Source: Spongilla lacustris (Eukaryota; Porifera; Demospongiae; Spongillida; Spongillidae). From it: 64,000 bases of DNA. Under the pieces are notes generated by a model. It did no database searches and was not told where the DNA came from. It worked only from the letters and a program-made list of their open reading frames with translations. Positions within the stretch are counted from its first letter, which is position 1. Every line of letters starts with the position of its first letter. Positions 23,501 through 33,529 of this stretch are shown one piece after another. The DNA lies in the NCBI GenBank assembly GCA_949361645.1, contig OX442416.1, forward strand, positions 5,246,629-5,310,628. The letters are read 5' to 3'. The position numbers and the translations under genes are program-made.

Positions 23501-26044
23501 TATAAACACACACGCAACACACATCACACACACTCACACCACACACACACACTAAACACACACACACATACACACACTTACGACAATGTGTCATCTCTCT
23601 CCACATCTCTCCTCTCCGTATGCAGTACGAAGAGGATTGGGGCCAGCAGCTCGTGCATCCCTTGTCTGTACTCTATGTCCGGATGTTCCTTAGCATAACA
23701 GAACAGTATCTGGAGCATGGTGTCCCTGGAGTGGTAGGGGGAGGAGGGGTAAGGAGTGGGAGGAGGGGTAAAGGAGTGGGAGGAGGGGTAAAGGAGTGGG
23801 GAGGAGGGTAAGGAGTGGGGAGGAGGGGTAAGGAGTGGGGAGGAGGGTAAGGAGTGGGGAAGTGGGGTAGGGAGTGGGGAGGAGGCTTGCATTACTGAAT
23901 ATCCTGTTGTCTGAAGAACTGGACATCAGGGAAGGTCCTAGTGATGTCCTGATTGATACTCTGCTTTAGCTCTCCATCCATAAAGTATTTATGCCAGGGG
24001 CTCTGTGTGTGTGTGTGCGTGTGTGTGTGTGTGTGTGTTGTAGTGTGTGCATGTTTTTGTATGTGTATGTGTGTTAATGTGCTTATGTGTATGTGTGTTT
24101 GTACGTACACACAGCACTACACAAACACACACACACACACACACACACGGTTGCTCACATCAGAGTCCTGGGAGAGAGGATTGTTGACAGCCACATCCAG
24201 GCTGAGAGAGAGGTTGTGGGGGTCAAGTAGGTGCTGGGGAGGAGGGATTGGGTCAAGTATGTTATCAGTGAACAAGAGTGCATAGAATGTACTGGGGAGG
24301 AGGGAAGTGTGTCTATACTGGGGAGGTGGGATGTGTGTCTATACTGGGGAGGAGGGAAGTGTGTCTATACTGGGGAGGAGGGAAGTGTGTCTATACTGGG
24401 GAGGTGGGAAGTGTGTCTATACTGGGGAGGAGGGAAGTGCGTCTATACTGGGGAGGTGGGAAGTGTGTCTATACTGGGGAGGAGGGAAGTGTGTCTATAC
24501 TGGGGAGGAGGGATGTCTATACTCTTAGCATAGCACACAAGGGCATACTTAGCATAGCACACAAGGGCATACTTAGCATAGCACACAAGGACATACTTAG
24601 CGTAGCACACAGGGACATACTTAGCATAGCACACAAGGGCATACTTAGCATAGCACACAAGGACATACTTAGCATAGCACACAAGGACATACTTAGCATA
24701 GCACACAAGAACATACTTAGCGTAGCACACAAGGACATACTTAGCGTAGCACACAAGGACATACTTAGCATAGCACACAAGAACATACTTAGCGTAGCAC
24801 ACAAGGACATACTTAGCATAGCACACAAGGACATACTTAGCATAGCACACAAGGACATACTTAGCGTAGCACACAAGGACATACTTAGCATAGCACACAA
24901 GGACATACTTTCTTCATGAGGTCTTTATACATATGTCTGTTTATTTCAGATGCTTCTTTCCATTGGTCCTGTTGTTCAGGCAGACAACCCAAGAAGAGCT
25001 GGGGAGGAGGAGGGGGAGGGAGGGAGAGGGAGGGAGGGAGAGGGAGGAGGGGGAGGGAGGAAGGGGGAGGGGAGGAGAGGGAGGGGGAGGGAGGAAAGGA
25101 GAGGGAGGGGGAGGGAGGAAAGGAGAGGGAGGGGGAGGGAGGAAAGGAGAGGGAGGGGGAGGGAGGGAGATGGAGGGAAGGAGAGGGAGGGAGAGGGAGG
25201 GAGGAGGGAGAGGGAGGAAGGGAAGGAGAGGGAGAGGGAGGGAGGGAAGGAGAGGGAGGGAGGGAGGGAGAGGGAGAGTGAGGAGGGGGGAGGGGGGTGG
25301 AGGAGGGAGGAAGAGGGAGAAATGTAGAGATGTCAGCAATTGTGTCCATCACAACCTGGCAAGCAGAGCTTTGTCAGCACACAGACCAGATGTTCAACAC
25401 GCCAAGCTGTGACTTTTAAAGGTACAGGTGCAGAATGATGGTGTGTAGTGATGGTGTGTAGTGTGCAGGTGGGAGTGGCTGAGTAGGGGGTGGGGTCCTT
25501 AAAAGTGGGGGTGTCCCTTCTGCCCAAAGTGCATAACTTTTTTTTGCCAAAGAGAATATCTTGCACAGGACCTTCTTACGTAAATCCAACCATAGGATTG
25601 AATGGCTAGCCCATTAAAAAAATTAAAAAAATTCCGCAAACCATTTGACAGTCCATCCCCTTACCCCCCTCCTCCTCCCCCAGCCCCTGTGAATCTCCGA
25701 TATAATAGAGAGAGCGACGTGACTGTAATTCCTCCACCTCACACACACACAACGCACCCCACACACTGACCTTCCAGCAAACAGACCGGATTCCAAACTT
25801 GAACATGTCGCCAGACAACGCGAACTGTTTGAGTACCTTCAGGTAGCCAGGCTGACACAGGAGCTTCGTCCCGTCGCTCCTACGGACATACGCACGTACA
25901 CAGATTGCAGAACATGGCGAAGCCGTATAAATCACCTCCCCCCTTTCCCAATACTTGATACGATCGAAAAACGCACCATTTCTCGTTCGTGGGTCTTCCT
26001 TCGCTTGCGCGTCTCTTCGCCGTAGCGGGGCTCTCCGTGTCCAT
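15448..26044 (-). CDS. TBC1D5: TBC1D5 orthologue, Rab GTPase-activating protein of the retromer/autophagy pathway
   Basis: Sixteen exons, 633 residues, all phases consistent: 26044-25977, 25879-25771, 24998-24909, 24233-24159, 24002-23896, 23725-23582, 22493-22443, 21789-21711, 21196-21119, 21066-20951, 19919-19786, 19655-19552, 19251-19099, 17347-17237, 16329-16147, 15747-15448. Matches to vertebrate TBC1D5 include [54 protein letters not shown] and the C-terminal CDYCGQKMD...[10 protein letters not shown] block. The GAP residues are present: Arg136 in IxxDxxR (130-136) and Gln171 in YxQ (169-171). So it should be an active Rab7-type GAP acting on endosomes with retromer, by homology. It is shorter than human TBC1D5 (about 795 residues), mainly in the low-complexity linker, here a short proline-rich stretch. 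An extra exon in the 1.7-kb intron 17348-19098 cannot be excluded. Intron 21067-21118 is only 52 bases. Confidence 0.93.
15760..16010 (-). repeat. 21-bp minisatellite before the last TBC1D5 acceptor
   Basis: About 12 copies of GGTGCATGTGACATCATCAT plus A, ending next to the acceptor of the terminal exon. The unit is a multiple of three without stops, so it reads as an artificial repeat protein. Confidence 0.95.
16476..16562. repeat. (CA)n microsatellite in a TBC1D5 intron
   Basis: Uninterrupted CA repeats of about 85 bases, upstream of the acceptor of the exon starting at 16329. Shorter imperfect CA blocks lie at 16040-16146 and 16388-16475. The first of these touches the donor of the exon ending at 16147. 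Confidence 0.9.
17026..17209. repeat. (CA)n/(CT)n microsatellite
   Basis: Two duplicated blocks of GTGCACACACACACACTCTC-like sequence followed by a long CA run, just downstream of the exon ending at 17237. Confidence 0.9.
17350..17752 (-). repeat. (GGA)n / CCT-rich tract at a TBC1D5 acceptor
   Basis: Purine-only on the plus strand (GGAGGAGGAGGGGGAGAA units), hence a 400-base pyrimidine tract on the coding strand ending at the acceptor of the exon starting at 17347. Confidence 0.95.
17760..19098 (-). other. Large TBC1D5 intron, no further feature
   Basis: AT-richer intron interior. Near 18750 there is a short GTGAGCCA duplication. I see no convincing missing exon here, although the linker of this protein is poorly conserved and one could be overlooked. 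Confidence 0.4.
19424..19551 (-). repeat. 10-bp repeat starting at a TBC1D5 donor
   Basis: On the coding strand imperfect CATGTGATGT units follow the donor GTATGATG of the exon ending at 19552. GTATGATG recurs near 19470. Confidence 0.8.
20123..20597 (+). repeat. 10-bp minisatellite of two main unit types
   Basis: About 45 head-to-tail units, almost all GTGTGGTTAT or GTGCAGTTAT with a few GTGCGGTTAT, with no length variation. All three plus-strand frames are open across the array. In the intron between TBC1D5 exons 10 and 11. Confidence 0.97.
20821..20955 (-). repeat. 23-bp repeat with six copies of a splice donor
   Basis: On the coding strand each 23-bp unit carries GGCATGTGAGCTGG, which is the sequence across the genuine exon-10 donor (exon end GGCAT, intron GTGAGC). 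Copies lie at 20831, 20854, 20877, 20900, 20923 and 20946; the last is the real splice site. Confidence 0.95.
21215..21700 (-). repeat. GAGGGAGG purine tract at a TBC1D5 acceptor
   Basis: About 480 bases of GGGAGGGAGGAG units, i.e. a CT-only tract on the coding strand upstream of the acceptor of the exon starting at 21196. Confidence 0.95.
21797..22330 (-). repeat. 36-bp minisatellite at a TBC1D5 acceptor
   Basis: About 14 copies of a unit containing AGGTGCATGTGTGAGGGGGT and GCATAGGAGAGGGTGT. It ends next to the acceptor of the exon starting at 21789. The unit is a multiple of three and free of stops. Confidence 0.95.
22560..23300 (-). other. TBC1D5 intron interior, no feature
   Basis: Unique AT-rich sequence without repeats or coding signal, in contrast to the flanking tandem arrays. 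Confidence 0.5.
23735..23885 (-). repeat. 20-bp minisatellite at a TBC1D5 acceptor
   Basis: About 7-8 copies of GAGGAGGGGTAAGGAGTGGG. It abuts the acceptor CCACTCCAG of the exon starting at 23725; CCACTCC is part of each unit. Confidence 0.9.
24232..24525 (-). repeat. 26-bp repeat with copies of a splice acceptor
   Basis: On the coding strand each unit contains TCCCTCCTCCCCAG (some CCCACCTCCCCAG), identical to the authentic acceptor of the exon starting at 24233. About 10 copies. Confidence 0.93.
24525..24913 (-). repeat. 24-bp repeat with copies of a splice donor
   Basis: About 16 copies. On the coding strand the unit includes AAGTATGTCCTTGTGTGC, the same as the sequence from the last bases of the exon ending at 24909 into its donor (GTATGTCC). 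The open frame SIAHKDIL is an artefact of the 24-bp period. Confidence 0.95.
25001..25320 (-). repeat. GGGAGA purine tract at a TBC1D5 acceptor
   Basis: CT-only on the coding strand, running into the CCCCAG acceptor of the exon starting at 24998. Confidence 0.93.
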
Positions 26045-26290
26045 AATAATATCTACCACTTACTGCAGCTGTGTGTATTATATATTAATAAAACGAGGCG
26101 CGGATAATTAGACAATGACGTCTTTTTCCAAGAGGGGGGCGTTGCCGATCTAGTAGCGTGCATTTGTTCATAACATTCTAGTGCTACTGCATTATTCATA
26201 AGTAAGGTTTCTTATGCCCATAAACTATGCAAGTTCCACTTGCTCTAAAGGGTATTAGTACGTCCATCAACATACATGTATCAGTACATG
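26045..26290. other. TBC1D5 upstream region
   Basis: Directly upstream of the TBC1D5 ATG (26044). No TATA box or strong promoter motif can be named. It ends at the MITE. Confidence 0.4.
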
Positions 26291-26453
26291 TACCGGATGT
26301 AGTTTCGGCCCCAGACCCAACGCAGCTGTGGATGGATTGTATCACCGCTACTGTAATCCATCCACAGCTGCGTATAAATCACCTCCCCCTTTCCCAATAC
26401 TTAATCCATCCACAGCTGCGTCCTTGGATCTGGGGCCGAGACTATACCGGATG
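26291..26453. mobile_element. MULE-like MITE with 9-bp target duplication
   Basis: The element (26300-26444) has termini TAGTTTCGGCCCCAGACC and TCTGGGGCCGAGACTA in inverted orientation. It is flanked by the direct repeat TACCGGATG at 26291-26299 and 26445-26453. Inside, TAATCCATCCACAGCTGCG occurs twice as a direct repeat around a 32-bp stretch that matches TBC1D5 intron 1 (25924-25956). Confidence 0.88.
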
Positions 26454-26519
26454 AACGTCGATTAGCGGGTTATGTTTTATGCTCGTAAGTTCCATATCCA
26501 ACCTTGTTAAATTTGCACG

Positions 26520-27602
26520 AGTTTTATATAAACTAACTAAAGCGTGTATAATATATTATCACATGGATGCAATGTGGTTGATTCCCTTTGAAAATGAGTT
26601 GTACATCACTATTCACCAATTGTAATACATGCCGGGTTTATTTACATATAAATAATATTTTAACTTTTAAAAATCAAACTGCGTGACAAGTCACTTTCAC
26701 TGATGGCAAAAATAATATTACACATACAAGAACTTCCTGCAAGACCCTCACTGTACCCCGTTTCTCTCGGCCATTTTCGCCCACTTATTGGAGACATATA
26801 CTTTTGGCGGCGAGGGGGACCGGAAGTTTACAATCTTGTGGCCGGCGGCATGGCCAATTAAATTTTATATGTGCATTGGAGATTGCTGCCAGAAGTCAGA
26901 ACTCGGGAGTACTCTAGTCTAGAAAGCCAAAGGCAATTGCAATGTTCACCGATCTATAGAATTAAAACATCAAATGCAACTGCGTGAACAACATAATCAG
27001 AGTGCCATGAACAAAATTAATAAAATCCAAGCAACAATTATAAAAATAATTTTATTCACATACATAAACACTCGAAGTACGATGCCAAGTGCTCTGAACT
27101 AGGGTGGCGGTGCACTCCCTTAGCCATGGAAACCTACGGAGCATGGGGAGCTGAAGCATGCAACAAATTCTCTTTTATTGCTTCCCGGGTTGCCATCACG
27201 ACCAACAAATCAAAATCAATGATCTTGTCCAACTTATATGGCAAACTGAGTATCATCCTTGTCAGGTCTAATGCCAGAGCCATAATGCTGAGATCCCTGA
27301 TGCCAGCTGCTGGAGGTTTCTCGGATAACATTTAATAATAATAATTATGTATATAGGTGGTAGGTATGACTGAGGTATCTTATTAGCAATTATAATAATG
27401 TATAATTACAGAACACATAAACATATCATTCTTATTATTATTAACACACAAAAAATAAATAATAACACACAGTAAACATTTATTTTATTATAAATAGACA
27501 ATGGAATACACGTTCATGTACAACTCATTTTCAAAGGGAATCAACCACATTGCATCCATGTGATAATATATTATACACGCTTTAGTTAGTTTATATAAAA
27601 CT
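26520..27602. mobile_element. 1.08-kb element with perfect 87-bp terminal inverted repeats
   Basis: 26520-26606 is the exact reverse complement of 27516-27602, starting AGTTTTATATAAACTAAC. The interior carries a retroelement C-terminal fragment on the plus strand (27065-27330). No target duplication is obvious. Superfamily unknown. Confidence 0.85.
27065..27331 (+). pseudogene. Retroelement C-terminal fragment (VETYGAWG type)
   Basis: From 27082 the reading frame gives KCSELGWRCTPLAMETYGAWGAEA and continues to LYGKLSIILVRSNARAIM. This is the same module as at 49256-49630. The N-terminal half is missing and there is no RT domain nearby. Confidence 0.65.
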
Positions 27603-27635
27603 AAATAAAGCTCTATATAGTACTACAAGTTATAT

Positions 27636-27816
27636 AAACTATAGGCTATAACTCTGCTCAGCAGGACATTTGGCTCTGCATGAGTCTCTGACCACATTCT
27701 TATATATATATAATTATAATAATATTATAATTATTATTATATATATATACTAGAATGTGGTCAGAGACTCATGCAGAGCCAAATGTCCTGCTGAGCAGAG
27801 TTATAGCCTATAGTTT
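27636..27816. repeat. Perfect 65-bp inverted repeat (hairpin)
   Basis: 27636-27700 and 27752-27816 are exact reverse complements around a 51-base AT-only loop. Confidence 0.93.
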
Positions 27817-27819
27817 ATT

Positions 27820-27890
27820 ATATAATTATATATATAATAGAATTATAATATTATATATATATTATAATTATATATATAATTATATATGCT
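27820..27890. repeat. (TA)n/AATTATA tract
   Basis: Low-complexity AT sequence adjoining the hairpin. Confidence 0.8.
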
Positions 27891-27955
27891 GGATAGTGCT
27901 TCCGTGACCTTGGTAGAGAAGTCTTCACCGGCAACAAGTCTTGTTGCCAAACGTG

Positions 27956-28224
27956 AAAAGATATTTTGAGCCTCCTCCCCCCAAGCTCCACATGCATACC
28001 ACTACATGTACAGCCATTGGGACACATACCGTTGAGCTCTGTGCAGTGATGTACTATACTATAGACTATAGTACTATAGGCACATATAGTGAAAATAAAA
28101 ATACCTTACATGTACTACCAGGAAACCGGTGCGGAGTACAATTGCTTGTTGTCTCTTAACTCCTCGGGCAACATCTGCAGCAAATAAAGTTTAAGTTCCG
28201 TTCAATTTTATTCATGCCGTCAAA

Positions 28225-28230
<6 letters not shown>
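27956..28230 (+). repeat. Dispersed repeat with copies at 38282-38440 and 46650-46780
   Basis: The first half (TTTTGAGCCTCCTC...AGTGAAAATAAAAATACC) matches 38290-38435. The second half (ACATGTACTACCAGGAAA...GTTCCGTTCA) matches 46657-46770. Confidence 0.8.
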
Positions 28231-28270
<40 letters not shown>

Positions 28271-28366
28271 AATACACAAATTATGTCCCATTGCCCCAGG
28301 GACTTCTGGACAGTTCTGGTCCATTCTCCGCATATTGCCAATGCATATCAGGCTGGGGACGAGACT

Positions 28367-28398
<32 letters not shown>
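28228..28398. repeat. G41 and C31 homopolymer tracts
   Basis: Uninterrupted G at 28228-28268 and C at 28368-28398, separated by unique sequence with a GGGGACGAGACTA end similar to the MITE termini at 26.4 and 47.0 kb. A second such end, GGGGCCGAGACTA, lies at about 28482-28494. Confidence 0.85.
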
Positions 28399-28399
<1 letters not shown>

Positions 28400-28934
28400 C
28401 ACACACATGCTGCCTTTCAGAATTTTACGTACTAACATGAAGTCGGTAGCGAAGCTAAATCTGCAGCTGCGTCCGTTGGGTCTGGGGCCGAGACTACAAT
28501 ATAAACTATTATTGTGCATGGAATGGTTATTAAAGCAATATAGTTCATGCGCAGTATGAACAAAACAACGCACGGGCACTACTGGTGGGATCATTTAGGT
28601 CTCGTAGGACATGTTTGTCTTATTAGAGTTGTTGGTATATACCAAATAAATTATCTGTTTGTATTTATAAGTGCATATATGTATTTTACTGTGTAAACAT
28701 CACTACTTATAAATATGTACGCGTGCGTGTACAAACCAGAGTAAAAGCAATTAGGTCATAAGTGCTGCCCTCTCAAGACGGCGTCGCTGAGCAGAATACT
28801 GATAGCAGTCAAGAAAGATGATACCACTATCTTTTGGTACCACTGATCGACATGCATGGTAAAAAACTTGTGGCGAACAAAGTCAATGTCTGAATGCTGG
28901 CTGCCTTTTAGTGGAAATACATGTACTCACACTT

Positions 28935-29060
28935 TTATCTGACTGATTCGGACCATTCTTAATAATGCACTCCTTCTCAGCTGGCGTGCTTAATTTTAAT
29001 AACACTAATTTAGCTGGATCAATGACCCCAGCAATATTTTCTACAATCTCTTCACAGCAA
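28935..29060 (-). CDS. Candidate isolated exon, possibly a death-fold (CARD-like) piece
   Basis: The minus strand reads EEIVENIAGVIDPAKLVLLK and continues STPAEKECIIKNGPNQSDKS. It ends at a good donor (AGT then GTGAGT near 28935). The pattern of hydrophobic residues and DPAKL resembles N-terminal helices of CARD-like domains. No partner exon is identified and the acceptor is uncertain, so this may be chance. Confidence 0.22.
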
Positions 29061-29099
29061 AAAAAAAAAAAGGCTTGAATCATGTTTTGATTTGGTGTT

Positions 29100-30690
29100 G
29101 ATTTTGAATTGATTTTATTGATTTATCAATAGATTTCAGTGTCCGGAAGATTTAACTGTGATTGTTCAATTGATTCAAAATCTAACGGAATATTTGACTC
29201 AGAAATGAATTGTAATCAATACAGCTAGGAACCGGAGTTTGATTCGCTTGTGCATGATTTAACAAATCATAATGTCCCAAATCTACATTAGATTTATCAT
29301 ATGATTTTACCGATTTTCATAAGATTTGACATATCATTGGCATCAAACAGTAAAACCATGCACTCACACATTTCCTCAGCAAACGATTTTAGGCTCATAG
29401 AAAGAAAAATAGGCGAGGAATGCATAATGTAAAAAAGTTTTAATTGAAAATTAGTACTGCAGAAGAACTACAGAGTGGTGAAAAAGATGCTGTATTTTGG
29501 CACCTAATTTCTTTTAAAGCGTAACCTTGTTATCGATGAATCCAGGTACTGACAAGACATCACCTAAAAGTGAACCAAACAATGTGGCATTAATGGGTCA
29601 ACAAAAAAAAAAGAGCACCAGAAATATATAAATGATTGGATTGATCACTACAGATCACCATCTCAGACTTGATTTAATTACCAGCCAAGCTCTGTGGCCA
29701 TTTCTTCAATGAGCTGAAGGTCTTCAACATCCACATCTTATCACCAAGAATTGAATCATCCAATAGAAGACACATAGCTCGGATTTTATAAGTGTGCATA
29801 TTTTATGGATGGACAGGTAAAGAAGAAGCAGTCAAAGAGCACTTGTTGCACTCCTTCGGATGACTGGATGATTCTGTCTTGCCAAAAAAGGAAAGATGGA
29901 GATGAATAAGCAGAGTGTGCAAAATGAAATTAGTAAGGAAGGAGCAAGATCACAGACAGCTTCTAACATCTTGTCCCTTAATAGTATTAAAAAACGCCAT
30001 TCATTTAATTATAAACAACAGATTCTGATGGTTCTTCTAAAAGACATTAAGACATCTTCTAGGGTCATGTTGATAAAAAGTTTTGTTACCATGTATAGAA
30101 TTGAGACAGTTTATCAGGTTCTGGTGCCTTAAAACTGTGATTCATCCATTTGACATACCCAGCAGGTAAATGAATTGCATTGACACGTTTTATTTGAAAA
30201 AAAAAAACAAACAGTACAATCCCTTTATTTTATGTAGCTCTTGTGTTCCACTTAAAACAAACATTACTTTCACTGTCAACCCTCTTTGAGAACTGTTATG
30301 ATCTGATGAGTATGTAACTCCAGTGCCCTTACACCTTGCAAATACACTTCATAATCATCATGCCGTAGACACTGGCACAAAACTTTGAAGTTTAACTGAG
30401 TTTTCTAATATTAGTGTGGTTTTTGCTAGGATGTAGGGAACATGTACAACCCATGCAGCTTCTATTCTACAGCTACAGTTGCATAATCAATTTTTCTGTA
30501 CAACTATAAGCATCAATGCATTGCCAAGTATTACTTAATGATATATTACTTCTGATGATTTTCATACACATTTGAACCGTCTCAAATGCCTTTGAGTACG
30601 AGTCATGCATCGTGACATTCTTATTCTGTAATCCATACCAATTCTGACCAACACCCTGCCTCTGTAATATAAATACATGTATATGAAGAG
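29100..30690. other. No gene recognised
   Basis: AT-rich unique sequence with short runs of A. Small reading frames show no family resemblance. Confidence 0.4.
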
Positions 30691-33022
30691 GTTGGGGGAC
30701 AAAATCTGCTCCGACAACGGCACCCCCCTGGCCAGGTTCAGGTTGCCACATAATTCTGTAGTGGCAGTGGACGATGTTGTAGATGACGTCAAAATAGTTA
30801 AAAATTGTCTCCCATTTTGAGTGTGTATAATCATAGATATAGTCTCCGGCTAAACTATCTATGGTATAATGGGGAATTCATAATACACCTTAAAAGCACC
30901 ATACTTATTTACTCTTCAGTCCTCAAGAACATGGCTTCAGTTTGCTGCACATGCAATTGGTGCTTGCATGCATTATAGCTGTAATAACAGTGGCGGATCC
31001 GACATGAATAATAGATGAGGGAGGGGCGCGCGTGGAGCGCGCGCAATTTTTTTTGCATGTTATTCCATAGATAGTGTAATGGAAACGGAGGCAGTCACTT
31101 GCACTCAGTTAAGTTCTTGTTCCCAGGCTTATGTGGATTTTAAATGGGTGTGTTTCATCTGTCTGCAGATTTGTACGTGCGCTTATTAACCATAGATCTA
31201 CCGATGTTATCTCTGCGGGTAACGTTTTGTTAACCGTGGTAAATATCCGTTAAAAATACGGACAAAACCTAATGCTGTGATGTTGCGGATTTTTGTTTCC
31301 GCCTACCTCGTGCTATTTATATCCTCCACAGTGGGTAAACAATTCAAAATCGGTGTTGCAAAGGCATCGGCTATCGCGCTGCAGAAGCAGCACGCTATTG
31401 GATAATAGCAAGTGTCAACCATAACTATCACCTTTACCCTCGACTCGATCACAAAAATGGGTTGTTTTTTCCCCCTACCACAAGCGTACAGAGTTTCGTT
31501 AGAAACGGTTCAATCGGGCTTGCCAACCCCTAGCTGTAGCATTGATGGCGTACAAAATGAACGCTGTACATGCTGAACTTGTAGTGCGTTGTCTGCACTG
31601 ACGACATACATGTATACATCACTACTAATACCTACTGAATGACAATCAGTACTTTAAGCTCTTCGGCGCGGCAGTGAATTGGATACGCTCGTACACGTAC
31701 GTGTACGCACCAACAAAATTTAATAATGGGCAGGCTATAAGTTATTTATTTTTTGACAATTATTAGCTTAATTAATTTTACAACCAGCACTGTTAACCTA
31801 GGTATACACAGATAGATAAATGTGTGCGGCGAACACCAGCGTTAACATAGCGCGGTAGATCTAAGGTTACTTCGATACTTGACTGTAGGTACTTTAATAA
31901 ATTGCGTATGCGTAGGCGGAAACTGGTGATCTAAATTCCGACAAAAATTGTGACCGTATTTTGGATTTCTCTACGAGTGCTCAAGAAGATACGCGTTTTG
32001 TAAAGTTGTTTGGAAGGTATTTAGGACTATATTACTAGGTTATAGAAGAAAAGAGGTTGCGCGATACACTAATGGTGTCGAAATGTAAGGCAGCATTCGG
32101 CGTAATTGTGTGTGCCTCGTTGATTTTTATAGTATTCTATCGCGATTAGCCATTCCCTAGTTTTTAAAGGTGCCAACTTGAGGAAGCGTTTGCCATATTT
32201 ATTGGGTTATAATCTATACCAGGATACAATTTCATGAACTTTGGATGGTGCCCAAGGGTCCATTTAACGGCACAGGTGTTTACTGTTGGATTGCTTAGAG
32301 CTCGATATAATATTGCTTAACATGATATTTTTGTGTTAGAGCGGCTCTGTGAATTAAACTTAATTTGAGTATTTTCAATGCATAGACAATCTTATTTGTT
32401 TGTGTGCCAAAGAGTTTTTTGATAGCTCTATTTAATACACACCAAATTCGTCAAGGTGCGCGTTAGTTATTGAAACTGTTTTACAGTACGAATCCTCATG
32501 TCTTTAAAAATAGCTGTATTACTGTGATATGATGGTGCCCACACAGCGTATTTTTCAAGACAATATATTCATGTTAGTGTATCCTAGATATGCATTAACA
32601 TTGAGAAATGCATGCTATTTGTATAGCTGTTTTGTTCAAGTGTTCAGATGAGCATTACGAACTGCTAGTTCCTGAAATAAGGAATGGGTTGGTGCTATAC
32701 ATTAATATAGACCTGGCTAACATCATCAGCACCAGTGGACAATATGTTTGCTGAGGCCTGGCTGGCTATGCCTTTATAGAAATGCACTTTTCTGTCGGTT
32801 GAGGAGCAAAATATGCTCCTATAGGAATGTAGCCAACAAATTGTATGTTAAGGTATAGCTGGTGAAGGGTGTTGATATCCTGGTATGTTGGATACAATGT
32901 CATGGCCTCTGTGTTAGGCTGTTGATGAGTGTTAGATATGCATACGCAAAGTGCCGTGTGGTATAAGAGATGGTTTCTGCAGATGTGTGAGCATTCTAAG
33001 TGTCATGTGAACAATCACTATT

Positions 33023-33074
33023 CCCCCCCCCCCCCCCCCCCCCACCCCCACTCCCCCCCCCCCCCCCCCCCCCC
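33023..33074. repeat. Poly-C tract
   Basis: Two C runs separated by ACCCCCACT, inside the 4.8-kb element. Confidence 0.9.
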
Positions 33075-33529
33075 AGTGGTGTTATATCATATCAGTGCAC
33101 AGGCTTCTAGAGATCTGGAGTAGAAGAAGGCCAGTGGCAGCAGATCATGATCAGGAAGCATCATGATTCTTAATACAAAATGTATATATTAGTTGTGGCT
33201 ATATGCCATATGCCATGTCGTGATATTATTTTGTTTGAATAGAGCCGGCATGGTTTTTCCCCTCACTTCAGTTGAGGTTTTTTTCCCCTGAGGTGGTATG
33301 GGGCCACCATCTCTAAATAAAGTAGGTTGGTCCCTGTTCTGTATGTAGGTTCTCAGTGGTATGAGGATCATGTCATGTGACATTTTGTATTGTGTTGGCA
33401 TGTGTAGCACCAATTATATGTCAAAGTGGATTGGGTGATGCGACCATGATATAGGAGAAGCGTCTAATATTAAAGTAGGGTTCCTTGTTGGAAAAGTAAA
33501 TGGGACAATGCAGTGGTTGTGTGCACACT

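Noticed and set aside
24278..24919. Open frame of 213 codons with SIAHKDIL repeats
   Set aside because: Produced by 26-bp and 24-bp minisatellites inside a TBC1D5 intron; no coding bias beyond the repeat unit.
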